Source of the DNA: Bisporella sp. PMI_857
Lineage: Eukaryota; Ascomycota; Leotiomycetes; Helotiales; Helotiaceae
Assembly (NCBI GenBank): GCA_021307315.1
Contig: JAJSPD010000061.1
Span: 124,001 to 188,000, forward strand
Direction of reading: 5' to 3'
DNA: 64,000 nucleotides
Part shown: positions 35,433-45,025 of the stretch, in pieces
Numbering within the stretch: position 1 is the first letter of the stretch
Layout of the letters: each line of letters opens with the position of its first letter
The notes under the pieces: model-generated
The model's input: only the letters and a program-made list of their open reading frames with translations
What the model was told of the DNA's origin: nothing
Databases searched by the model: none
Made by a program: the position numbers and the translations under genes

Positions 35433-37224
35433 TCATTTCTTCTGCTCCTCCCCGGCCGCTAGCGATAATGGTGCCTTTGACCTCCCAAATATCCTCTTAC
35501 TCGCCGCCCCCATTTTAACTCCCACTGGCTCCTGTCCCTCAGCTGCCTTCTGACTAAATGCTCTCTCAATCTCATGCAAGCTCTTGCCTTTAGTCTCAAT
35601 CATGAAAAAGTAGCACACCACTGTCGTCAGCGCGCAGCAGCCGCCAAAAAGAAAGTACGCTCCGGAGCTACTCTTCGCAAGCAAAATCGGACTAATAAAC
35701 GCCACAAACCAATTGCAAACCCAATTAAATCCATGAGCAAGAGCTGTAGCTTTTGCTCGCGTGCGCTGTGGTTGAATTTCCGGTGCGTAAACTTTGATGC
35801 TAACGGCCCAGCTTGAGGCGAAGAAGACGGAGTACAGGTAGATGCACACAATTACGATCCAGCGGCCAGCGCCACTAGTCGGGTGCACGGAATTACTAGC
35901 ATAGAGAGCACCAATAATAGTAATTGTAATCGTAAGACCAAGGCCACCGATGATAGTGCTAGTGCGCCGGCCCCATTTGTCGGCGAAGAGCAGAGCGGGA
36001 ATAGAGATAACAACGAGGACAATGCCAGAAACACCGGAGGCGAAGAAGGAGGCTTCGGTGCCAGTTAAGCCGGCCTGCTGGAAGAGGAGAGGTGCATACT
36101 GAGAGTTGCGTTAGACATTAAAGGGTATAGTTGGAATAGGAGAGGCTTTACGTATAAGACGCCGTCGATGCCGCTGAGTTGAAGAAAGCCCATTAGAAAG
36201 ACGGCAAGCATAGTCCGACCACGTACGTCCTTTTTAAACAGGTCGAAAAAATCACTCTCTTCTTGTTTCTCTTTCTCAAACACTCGCGCCGGCGACCCTG
36301 AGGCCGTCGAAGCGTCTTCATTATTATCAATTACTCCTTCTTCCAAGCTTTCTTCTATGCTCTGGCGGTCTTCCATCTTGACTCCGAGAGTCTCCCATGC
36401 TGCGTCCGCGTCTGCGTCCCTCCCATGAAGACGCAGCCATCTAGGCGACGGTGGGAGGTAGAGCAGCACAGAAGAACCGAAAGCGATAGCTAAGACCGCC
36501 AGGATAATGAATGGCAGACGCCAGGAGATGGACCCCTCAATCTTAGCGGTACCGTAGCAGGTGAAGTATCCAGCCACAAGACCGACACATATCATGAATT
36601 GAGGTCCAGTCGTCAAAGGACCTCTTATACTCGGCGGCGAGATTTCACAGACATATCTATCCGGGCGAATCATATCAGCAAGCCGCCAATACAACCAGAC
36701 ACGAAACAGCAAAGCACACCAACGATACTTACACAGTTAACGTCCCAAAGTACAATCCAAACCCCATACCCTCAATAATCCTTCCCACTATAAACATTGC
36801 CAATCGGACTGCACCCGCTTGCAATGCTGCACCTAAACCAAAAACACCAACTCCAAGCGCGATCCCCTGCGGCCTACCAAGCACGTCGGCAGGCCGCCCA
36901 GCGATGAAACTCATGACGGCGGCCGATAGTAGCAGTGAAGAGACGATGATGCCATGAACACTCGGGGAGTGCAGGCCGAAAGAACTGATATAGCTAGGCA
37001 TAATGGTAACTGGCCCAATTATACTTATGTCGACGCTAGTTACGTGGTATTCATATCAGTTGCGATCGCCTGAGTGCTCCACGGGTGTGAGAGGGCAATT
37101 GTAGGAAGTGGTTTGAACGAACATACCCAAGGAGGAAACCGCCCATTGCTGTGAGAAGGCTTACAAGAATGTAACGAGGCGGCCTCCGCAGCCACGGCGC
37201 TCTTACACTCATGTTTCGCGCCAT
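35433..37224 (-). CDS. Sugar-porter family MFS transporter (distal copy)
   Basis: In-frame spliced model of four exons: 37224-37127, 37035-36733, 36656-36152, 36098-35433, 1572 nt, 523 aa. It carries the sugar-porter motif set: GGFLLGVDISIIGPV (intron 1 inside TM1), GRPADVLGRPQG, GRIIEGMGFGLYFGT, YVCEISPPSIRGPLTT, PPSPRWLRLHGR, LQLSGIDGVLYYAPLLFQQAG (intron 3 inside this motif), DKWGRR and IETKGKSLHEIE. It aligns almost motif for motif with the intronless transporter at 13045-14661, so the two are close paralogues. They lie on either side of the P450-PKS block on the same strand. The long cytosolic loop between TM6 and TM7 has an acidic insert (EESLEEGVIDNNEDAS). Substrate unknown. Confidence 0.9.
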
Positions 37225-37766
37225 TGTGAGCAATGCGAGGGAGTCTGGAATCTGACAAGGAAAATTCGTAAACTAGTAGGTCTTTTGATAAGCCAGGACG
37301 GAACCTAGTAGAGGGGAAATGAGAAAAGTTCAAAGCGGAATCTAGCTTTGTGGAGGTTGTATTTGAGGAAGAGTGAAGAAAAGTGCCGGACCATCAAAAG
37401 TTATGGAAACAAGCCAAGTCGGCACCCACGTATGTAACCCCCATTTGCTCTTTGGCACGTGGTATTTGGCTTGGTCATTACTAACAAGGCGTTCCATTCA
37501 CTCATTTGTACAGTATTACATTTGCCAATGTCGATCATCCAAATCTACACTCGTGAAAGTTGCCTAAAACGGCAATTTACACGAGTCGGAGTCGGTTGAG
37601 ATAGTCTAACTCACGTGTTGCTCCGACCTTCACGATGACGCGTGTAAGATTCCGGTTCTGGTATATTCGCTCTTGACTAAAGGGAGAATTTATGGTGGTA
37701 TAGTGAATGGAAGGGTAGTATTTAAATACAAGAGATAGAGATATAATTTTTAAGAAGATTAGTTTA
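37225..37766. other. Upstream region of the distal transporter
   Basis: About 540 bp, promoter side of the transporter. No further gene seen. Confidence 0.5.
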
Positions 37767-37768
37767 TA

Positions 37769-38112
37769 CAGTCAAACCTCGATATATCGGAATGCTCCGT
37801 GCCACCCCAGCATTCCGATATATAGAGGTTTCCGGTATAGCGAGTTGCATAAATATACGTAACTAAGCATAAATGTATAAAAAGTACGAAAAGCGTAAAA
37901 ACTATATCACGTGCTTATGAAAAATATGTATTATTAAGCAGGATTCCTACACTTTTGATATCGGAACTTAACAAATTTTCAGTAAACCCATTCCGATCAC
38001 GATATAAAAAAGAATTCCGATATACGCAGCCAAAAATCGGCCGTTCTAGCGTTCTTTTCCGATATGTAGACGTTTCCAATATAATGAGTTCCGATATATC
38101 AAGGTTTGACTG
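37769..38112. mobile_element. pogo/Tc1-mariner-type MITE, 344 bp
   Basis: Both ends carry CAGTCAAACCTYGATATATCG in inverted orientation (left 37769-37792, right 38089-38112, one mismatch). They are directly flanked by TA on both sides (37767-37768, 38113-38114), the target duplication of Tc1/mariner elements. The CAGTCAAACCT terminus is typical of pogo-like elements. Sub-terminal copies of the tccgatata motif are present. No transposase, so non-autonomous. Confidence 0.85.
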
Positions 38113-38528
38113 TAACTTGTTATTATTAACGGCAAATATTTTAAATACGATCAAAAAAGATAAATATTTGAAACACTACTATTGAATTTGAACCTTTTTT
38201 ATACACTTCGAATGATAATATTTTAAAACCCTTTCGAATTATTAATAGTATATAAGAAGACTTTTAACATTTGTAAATATACTGTAAGGACGTTGTAAGT
38301 GCGCTGCAAATAAAATATAAGCGTAAAATCAATGCGATTCTCCCCAAATAGAACTGTTGCACTCAGGCCCCGCAGCCAAGGCAACTTTCGAAAAGAAATT
38401 GCGACTATCAGAATGCTAATCTCCATTTTTGGAACTTCTGAGCCTTTCGAGATCGTACAAACCTCACTAGGAGCATTACGCCCGTTGACCCTTGAACTCA
38501 AGCATGATGCTTCGAGAGATCGTGTTCC
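38113..38528. other. AT-rich spacer
   Basis: Between the MITE and the TPR relic. No gene seen. Confidence 0.4.
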
Positions 38529-39050
38529 TTGGAATCCTTTGACATTATTCCAAACTTTCTAAGGCTGGTTGAAGATCATCTTGAAGTGTTTGGAACCGAC
38601 CATATTGAGACCCTCGGCTGTCGCCGAGACCTTACGCTCATACATCTCATAAAATTCGAGTATGGTAGAGCAAGGATGATTCTGGAGCCACTGCATCGAA
38701 GAACAAGGAGAAACACTTGGTAGGGCTTCCAGGGTAACCCATACAATAGCCACCAATCTGACAGCTTGTGTGAACATGCAAGGTCATTAGACTAGGCTGG
38801 ATCAATCCTCTACATGGCCCCTGGTCTTTCAGAAGCTGCGGCTGAAACTTTGGAGGCTAACATTACTACTATATCCTCATTTACCCTAAATGCGTTGTCC
38901 ATTCTTGCAGCTGTACTAGGGCAAAACATAAAGACCACAAAGCTGAGATGCTGCACTAGCGTGTTATTAACGGGCTCACAGCCTAGCATGGGCCTAAGGC
39001 CAAAGAACAAGCTTTACGAGATCAGTTTAGTTATACTGAAGCTCTAAGAA
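38529..39050 (+). pseudogene. TPR-repeat (NLR/kinesin-light-chain type) gene relic
   Basis: The frame from 38541 reads EDHLEVFGTDHIETLGCRRD and then EYGRARMILEPLHRRTR, typical of the 42-residue TPRs of fungal NB-TPR proteins. At about 38712 the frame shifts by one base and continues as ETLGRASRVTHTIATNLTAC up to a stop near 38788. A further frame (38814-39047) has THTL-like text (SSFTLNALSILAAVLGQN). There is no start and no NB-ARC part, so this is a broken fragment. Confidence 0.55.
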
Positions 39051-39059
39051 TTGTCTCAA

Positions 39060-39915
39060 ATGGCTGAACAAGCCCGATGATGACTTTAGAGCGGAATCGA
39101 AAACTTCTCACAAAATACGAGCTCGACTGCTTGATATTGACATGCGAGGGGAAGGGGGGTAAATGGAACGAAATGTCTCAGGAGCTGCCTGCTTGGAAAA
39201 AGTTGGTAACTTGTAGACCAGTGGTACTTGTTTTCTACCCATTTTCGTTGCCAGTATCTGGATCTTCTGTCTTGGCGAGCTTGCAAAGTAATCGGAGTCA
39301 ATTAAGAAAACGCAAAATGATTAGGGAGGACCATATTCTCAGTGTATGGAAAGACGGTATCTGCAGTTGGATCGTCTAGGGGATTCAAATGTTTCTGTAT
39401 CATCTTCAAGCAATCTCGAGAATCTGACACCCAGAAGTAGGATTCCAGATCTGGTTTTATAGAGCTGTATAAATGTTATATCGGAATCTCTGTTTCCAGA
39501 TAATAAACATGACGTTTGGCTTCATAACGGTGGGTTTGGCTATTGCACAATCTTGATATACCTATATATTGAGTTGTTCGTTTGAGGTTTTGCTAGTTAC
39601 AACGGCCTGTGCTGACCATCCTTGTAAAATGTATATGAATTTGACCAGCCGATACGATTCATTGTGCGATTCCTCAAGATTCAGGATTAAAATTTTCTTT
39701 CGCTGGTTCCGTTTTGGTCTCCAGATAGAGCAACTGCCGCTTTAATCTGAGCTGAGGGTAAGCAGAGCCCGAGGATGCCTAAGCATATCCCATACCATCC
39801 GTTTTTTATCCCCAGATCTCCCCCATTCGAAGATTATCTTAACTGCCCATGCTAGTAACTCCTCTCCTGATACTAAACAGAGATCCTTCATATATTCTAG
39901 GCTGACGCGCTAACT
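39060..39915. other. Spacer in the relic zone
   Basis: The open frame at 39077-39379 has no recognisable motif. Otherwise nothing. Confidence 0.35.
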
Positions 39916-40098
39916 TTGGCTGCTTGTAGCTCAATCACTGGTTCCATTCTAAAAACCACTTGTCCTATCAAAGCATTCGTCATGGCGGAAGCAAGACTGA
40001 TACAACTACCTGGACGACCCATGCAAACTCAGCCGGTACGCTCTACGATTTGCAAGTACATCACCTTAGAAATACCTCTCAGCACGACTCACCACATC

Positions 40099-40395
40099 CG
40101 TCTAGTGTGTATCGGGGCTGGTGCAAGCGGCATCAACCTGATCAGGCGTTTCGAAAGCACGTGACAAATGTCGACCTGGTTGTTTACGAGAAGAACGAAG
40201 ATATCGGGGGCACGTGGGTTGAGAATAGCCACCCGGGCTGCAAATTTGGTATCCCGTCACATACCTATCAGTTCTCGTGGTTGTCAAAATCCGGAGTGGA
40301 AAGGATTCTACTCGAGTAATGCCGAAATCCAAGATTAACTTCGCCAGTGTTATGAGGTGAAGTTGTACAATGTCATCAAGACCAGCCATTGACCA
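40099..40395 (+). pseudogene. BVMO-like FAD monooxygenase N-terminal relic
   Basis: Reads RLVCIGAGASGINLIRRFE (FAD GxGxxG), then after a frameshift near 40155 HVTNVDLVVYEKNEDIGGTW and PGCKFGIPSHTYQFSW. After a second shift near 40275 it reads NPEWKGFYSSNAEIQD, then a TAA (40336-40338) where this family has Tyr, then LRQCYE. All are landmarks of the N-terminus of fungal Baeyer-Villiger-type flavoproteins in the right order. Two frameshifts, one stop and no C-terminal half. Not the same gene as the intact cluster monooxygenase, which lacks the IPSH.YQFSW segment. Confidence 0.75.
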
Positions 40396-40567
40396 CGCGG
40401 AATGAACCAAGGGTGAAGGTATGAAGTCACTTCGGATTGTCAATGAAGCCCAAAATTTGAGGATAGCAATATAATGTAAAGGGATATGAAACGTGCTCGC
40501 ATTTTTGCCTTCTCATTCAATCAAGAGCGGGAATCACACTAACTTGATTTCTATAGGGAATCCAATT

Positions 40568-41657
40568 TTACAGGTCCTCAAATCGACTATTTGACAAGCT
40601 TGCCGTGGGCTTTTTCTCAAACGAACTCCAGTCATACAACTTCAGCGATTCCTCGATATTGCGAAGTCCCTTCTTGTCCTCGTCGCTGAGGAAGTCTATT
40701 CCTTCCACTAATGTGATGCCTTCCCACTTAGGTGGGCCGTACTCAGCTATCCAGTGAAAGAATCGCCACTGTAAAGCTTGCTCCTCGCCCATGTGACTCC
40801 AAAGTCGAATGTAATCCTGTGGTGAAATTTGTACGGTAGTAGTCGATCCTTCTTCTGGCGCGATGCCAGTCACTCGTCCCCAAAGTGCAAGATATGAGTC
40901 GATAATCATAGTTTCAATGTTGCATCTGACATATGGGCCTTGAGGCCGAGGGCTTTTGATGAATGCTCGAACGAACATGCCTCTGTTGACGGCATGATCT
41001 CCAAAGCATAGATATGGGGCAGTAGGCGGGACTGGATACATTGTAATATACTTCTTGGCACTCGGCTTTGGAGTGGTCAGCAAACGCCTAGACAGGAAAT
41101 AGATGATAGCGTGACTTACCAAATAGATCGGCCTGAAGATGTCATACAGTAGTGGATTGTTCGCAAATGGTGAACACGACGAAAGTGGTCTTGGCAGCAA
41201 GGTCGGGCATTTCGTTCATGATGTATGTAACGAAACGTCCTTTGCCTTCAAGATGAGGACAAAAAGCTTCACCCTGCGTAATTAGACTCGTGTGGGGCTA
41301 CAACTTAGAACGAGCCTTTGGAGTGACGGGGCTTTGGTTGCGGCATGTGCAATTCTCTTTCCTTGTTCGAACTCCATGTTCATTTACTTCTCAGGCCCCA
41401 AGTCGAAGAATGTATCGTAATAATCGGCGAAGGCAAAGATTGCGGTGGCACATTAGAAAGCCCTCCCGAGACTTTGCTCATCGTTGAGATTGGCGGAAAC
41501 CATTTCAACTCATATCCCGGCAAGCACTTTCGCTTTCTGGCTCGAAGTGTTTCTCGCTGTCCCTCTAACTTTCCGCTCTAGCTCTTTGAGGAAAATATCA
41601 ACGACTCCTCGGCCTTGCCCCCCGGTTGCACTAATGACGACGATGAGATTCGAACAT
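40568..41657 (-). pseudogene. NmrA-like NAD(P)-binding protein relic
   Basis: The N-terminal Rossmann motif SNLIVVISATGGQGRGVVDI sits just inside an ATG at 41657 but one base out of frame. In-frame TGA (41512-41510), TAA (41455-41453) and TAA (41386-41384) interrupt text such as CATAIFAFADYYDTFFDLGP and GKRIAHAATKAPSLQRL. A second block, CPHLEGKGRFVTYIMNEMP and LAAKTTFV, leads into a GTAAGT intron near 41119. An open C-terminal block (40568-41050) has YPVPPTAPYLCFGDHAVNRG and GRVTGIAPEEGSTTTVQIS. Order and content match NmrA-like (PF05368) proteins, redox-sensing or reductase-like regulators. The stops make it non-functional as read. Confidence 0.75.
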
Positions 41658-42113
41658 TGTTTGGAAAGATTCTGGGTGTGCCTTGTCTGAGGATTCTGAT
41701 AAGTGGCTCTATCTGCTGAAGTTCAGGTTAACACCCTTAAATGGTCTCAGAGGTATTGTTGAATCCGAGGCACTATTATTTTTTGTTCGATACCCCTCAC
41801 TATCGGATGTTAAATCCCACCGTCGGGAGGTCTATCTCACCGTCTGCAGAATTGAGCGCTAAGGATTGAGGTGAGAGAGGGGCGAAACTTCGATCGGCAG
41901 TCGGGCGGCAGTCGGGCAGCGGTCGGTTTGTCGCCGGTCCGACTCACTGCTCCACTGCCGACGCTTATAACCAGAAAATCGTCCCTTTCCTTTCCATTCT
42001 TAATTCCGTGTCTTATATCGAGAGGACCACCTTATATAGCTCCTTATCCCATTTACTCTTGCCCATTGTGGCGGCGTACTGTACGCTCTCTCGTCAAGGC
42101 GTGCTATTTCACT
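41658..42113. promoter_or_regulatory. Upstream region of the FAD oxidoreductase gene
   Basis: About 450 bp with no gene. Likely promoter and 5' UTR of the gene starting at 42114. An open frame extends upstream to 41871 but has no supporting motif. Confidence 0.4.
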
Positions 42114-43943
42114 ATGGAGACTTTCCCAAGCTCAGGAATTTTGGTAGAGGCGGAGGCGTTCGACGACTTCGGCGGCTGGGTGCTGGACTCGCAGTTTGAC
42201 CTGGAGATGGGCTCGCCGTACCTCCTCGCCCACGGTAACGGACGGCCTGTTGCGGATGCGACAACTGCCATCTCGATCAAGGATGCAGGTCAATACAATG
42301 TCTGGGTTCGCGCCAAGGATTGGGTTCCTGGCCATCACCCGGGAAGATTCACGCTCGCCATCAACGGAAAGCCGCTTGATACCGTCTTTGGCGCGAATAA
42401 CAAGGACTGGGTCTGGCAGCTTGGGGGCAGTGTGCATCTGCCCGTCGGTGAGACACGACTTGCGTTGCACGATATGACTGGGTTCTGCGGACGTTGTGAT
42501 GCCATCTTCTTTAGCCGCAACGATACATCATCCCCGTCCCCGCCCCCGCCCCCGCCTAACGCCATCGATGGGCCGTCCCGCGCATGGCGGCGGCAGCTAC
42601 GTGGCCTACCTGACAAGCCCGTCGATGCAGGGACCTTTGATGTCGTGGTTGTTGGTGGTGGTGTGCCGGGGTGTGCGGCTGCTTTGACAGCGGCGCGACT
42701 AGGAGAGCGTGTAGCCCTCGTCCAGGACCGTCCCTATCTCGGTGGCAATGCTAGTTTAGAGATTGGACTCTCACCGCGTGGCATGAACAGGCCGTTGATC
42801 AGCGAGCTCTCGCAGCGCCACGGCAATGGCGATTTGTACGCAAAGCAGTTGCTCGATGCCGAGCCCAATGCAACCCTCTTTCTCGAGCACACCGTCTATA
42901 ATACCACCGTCGTCGACTCGACCATAGTCTCACTCGACGCCCGCGATGCCCGCACTGGACGAGAGATCCGTCTCTCGGCCCCAGTGTTCATTGACTGCTC
43001 CGGAAAAGCCATCCTTGGATTATACTCTGACGCAGAAACGCTTTACGGGCAAGAGTCTAAGGCAGACTACGGCGAGAGCCTCGCCCCAGATCAGGCCGAT
43101 AGCATGCATCATGGGCACACGGTCTTTTTCCGAACTCGAATGGCTGACTCGCCTGTCTCCTTCCCCTCCGTACCGTGGGCCAGTGAAGTTGCGAAAGACT
43201 TCTCCGACTTGCGCGGTCAGCTCGAGAAACCCGGTCTTGAGAATGGACCTGGGCCTCTCGTCATTCCTCCAAATTTTGTTCCCGATCCAACCATGAATCT
43301 ACGAATGAAGGGTCCGCTCACCCACTTTTGGGAGTACGGCCAGTGGCTTGATCCTTATACGGAGGGTGAGCATATCCGCGACCATCTTCTCCGCGCCATC
43401 TATGGCACCTTTTCTAACGTAAAGGCAATGGAGCCTGAAACTTACGCCAATCTCGAGTTTGATTGGGTGGCTTATGTCCCTGCACAGGGAGAGTTCCGGC
43501 GATACAAGGGCGACTACATCCTCACCGAGACCGATATCCGCAATCACAAACCATTCCCGGATGCCGTGGTACAGAATGGAGGGGCCTTTTGTTTGCACTA
43601 CCCGGGTGACAAGAAGTACGACTTTCGCCTCAAGGCTTGGGAGTGGGACGAGCGAGACAAGAAGCCCTACGATATCCCGTTTCGCTGCCTCTATTCCGTT
43701 AATATCTCGAACTTGATGATGGCGGGAAAACACATAAGTACTACACATATTGGGGGCTCTAACGCCAAGTTCATGGCCAACGGCGGACAGCACGCCATTG
43801 CTACCGCAACTGCGGCTCACCTATGCAACAAGTACAAAATCAGACCTCGGGGCGTTTATGAGGACCACTTGCCGGAGCTGAAGGCTACCATCCTGAGACA
43901 AGGCCATAGTGCTTGGGATAGAAAGACAGACAACCGATTATAG
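42114..43943 (+). CDS. FAD-dependent oxidoreductase with N-terminal carbohydrate-binding-like domain (bacterial type)
   Basis: 609 aa, no introns, ATG at 42114 chosen because the N-terminal domain starts at once (ILVEAEAF). Residues about 8-135 form a beta-rich domain (AGQYNVWVRAKDW, GRFTLAINGKPL, ETRLALHDMTGFCGRCDAI). It resembles the galactose-binding/golvesin-like domain found fused to such enzymes in bacteria. A Pro-rich linker (about 140-150, SPSPPPPPP) follows. The FAD Rossmann motif is VVVVGGGVPGCAAALTAARL (GxGxxG from 181), then YLGGNASLEIG, the pattern of the FAD_oxidored family (PF12831). The C-terminal part has MMAGKHISTTH and a GGQHAIATATAAHL FAD-closing segment. Substrate unknown; polysaccharide-related oxidation is suggested for bacterial relatives. 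It looks intact although its neighbours on both sides are relics. Confidence 0.8.
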   Translation: METFPSSGILVEAEAFDDFGGWVLDSQFDLEMGSPYLLAHGNGRPVADATTAISIKDAGQYNVWVRAKDWVPGHHPGRFTLAINGKPLDTVFGANNKDWVWQLGGSVHLPVGETRLALHDMTGFCGRCDAIFFSRNDTSSPSPPPPPPNAIDGPSRAWRRQLRGLPDKPVDAGTFDVVVVGGGVPGCAAALTAARLGERVALVQDRPYLGGNASLEIGLSPRGMNRPLISELSQRHGNGDLYAKQLLDAEPNATLFLEHTVYNTTVVDSTIVSLDARDARTGREIRLSAPVFIDCSGKAILGLYSDAETLYGQESKADYGESLAPDQADSMHHGHTVFFRTRMADSPVSFPSVPWASEVAKDFSDLRGQLEKPGLENGPGPLVIPPNFVPDPTMNLRMKGPLTHFWEYGQWLDPYTEGEHIRDHLLRAIYGTFSNVKAMEPETYANLEFDWVAYVPAQGEFRRYKGDYILTETDIRNHKPFPDAVVQNGGAFCLHYPGDKKYDFRLKAWEWDERDKKPYDIPFRCLYSVNISNLMMAGKHISTTHIGGSNAKFMANGGQHAIATATAAHLCNKYKIRPRGVYEDHLPELKATILRQGHSAWDRKTDNRL

Positions 43944-45025
43944 CGTTCCCCGCACTTTTTGGGGTGGGAACACTCTAAATTGTATCATTTAGTACCAAAT
44001 CGATTAATGTTCTTGATTTTCGGTATGGTTTTGCTGATGCTATCATGACTTGTGGTTTGTGAGAATATGTTCTGGATAATAAGTGTAAAGCATCTGGCTC
44101 GATTAAAGCACAAGGTAAGTTATTGTTACAGTCACTCGGTTGACTCTACAGAGCCGAAAGTTACCCAGAACGTTACAGTCAAGTCGATTATAAGGCCTTT
44201 TTTTCCCCTCAATCTTTAAGTAGCCTTCGTCGAAAATAAAACTCCTGTGCCAGTTAAAATTTACTTTTACGCAAATATACGTCATTTTAAGCTTGACGAA
44301 AATAACCGCTGAAATAAAAGCACGAATTTCTTTTTTTAACGTTTCCGTTAGCTATCAAAAACAATATATAAAAAAGTGGCAAGTATTTTCTTCACCCTAA
44401 TTACCCTTTGAGACTATTAAAGTTACAAACGTATATGCGCCTGTAAGCATCGACAGCAGAACTTAGCTATATCAAGCATATCAAATCCGACTTGCAAAAG
44501 CTTTCCATGTAAGTCAAAATTCGCAGAATTTAATATTAAAGTAAAGCGTCGCTTTGCTGCCCAAAAAAAATAACAAGCAGTTAGATCTAAGTTCTTATAG
44601 TACCTTGATATACTAGCGCTATTTTCGACCAAAACCCTAACTATTTCAACCGATAGTGAAAGCAAGCTCTCACAAGTGGTGTATATCCGGGTACGTCGTA
44701 TGTATTAATCCCAGGAACCCCCTCCGAGAGGAGTCTCTCCACTGACCTTGCAAATATGTGCGCTGGTCGGCGGTATGTTTTGCCATTTATACGGCCATAG
44801 TATAGCTTTGCATGTTCCCAAAAAATCTTTTACCGAAATCAACGCTCAGTGTTTCCAGTCACTTTGGTCTTCACACTGAGTCAATTTGCTACATCCCAGC
44901 TTCATTGTGGTGGGATTCGGGCGCATTAAGAAGACCTTTGAAACTGGGCTCTGAGGGAAAGGTAGGGTAAGTTCAAGGAAGCTGCTTGAATTTCTGCGGC
45001 CATCTATGTCACGTTTTGGGTAGTC
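43944..45025. other. AT-rich intergenic region
   Basis: 1.1 kb with strongly AT-rich stretches (44100-44650). No gene or clear repeat. Confidence 0.5.

Noticed and set aside
39925..39960. tRNA-like A/B-box text (tagctcaatcactgg, ggttccattc)
   Set aside because: The boxes are only a few bases apart and no cloverleaf can be drawn.
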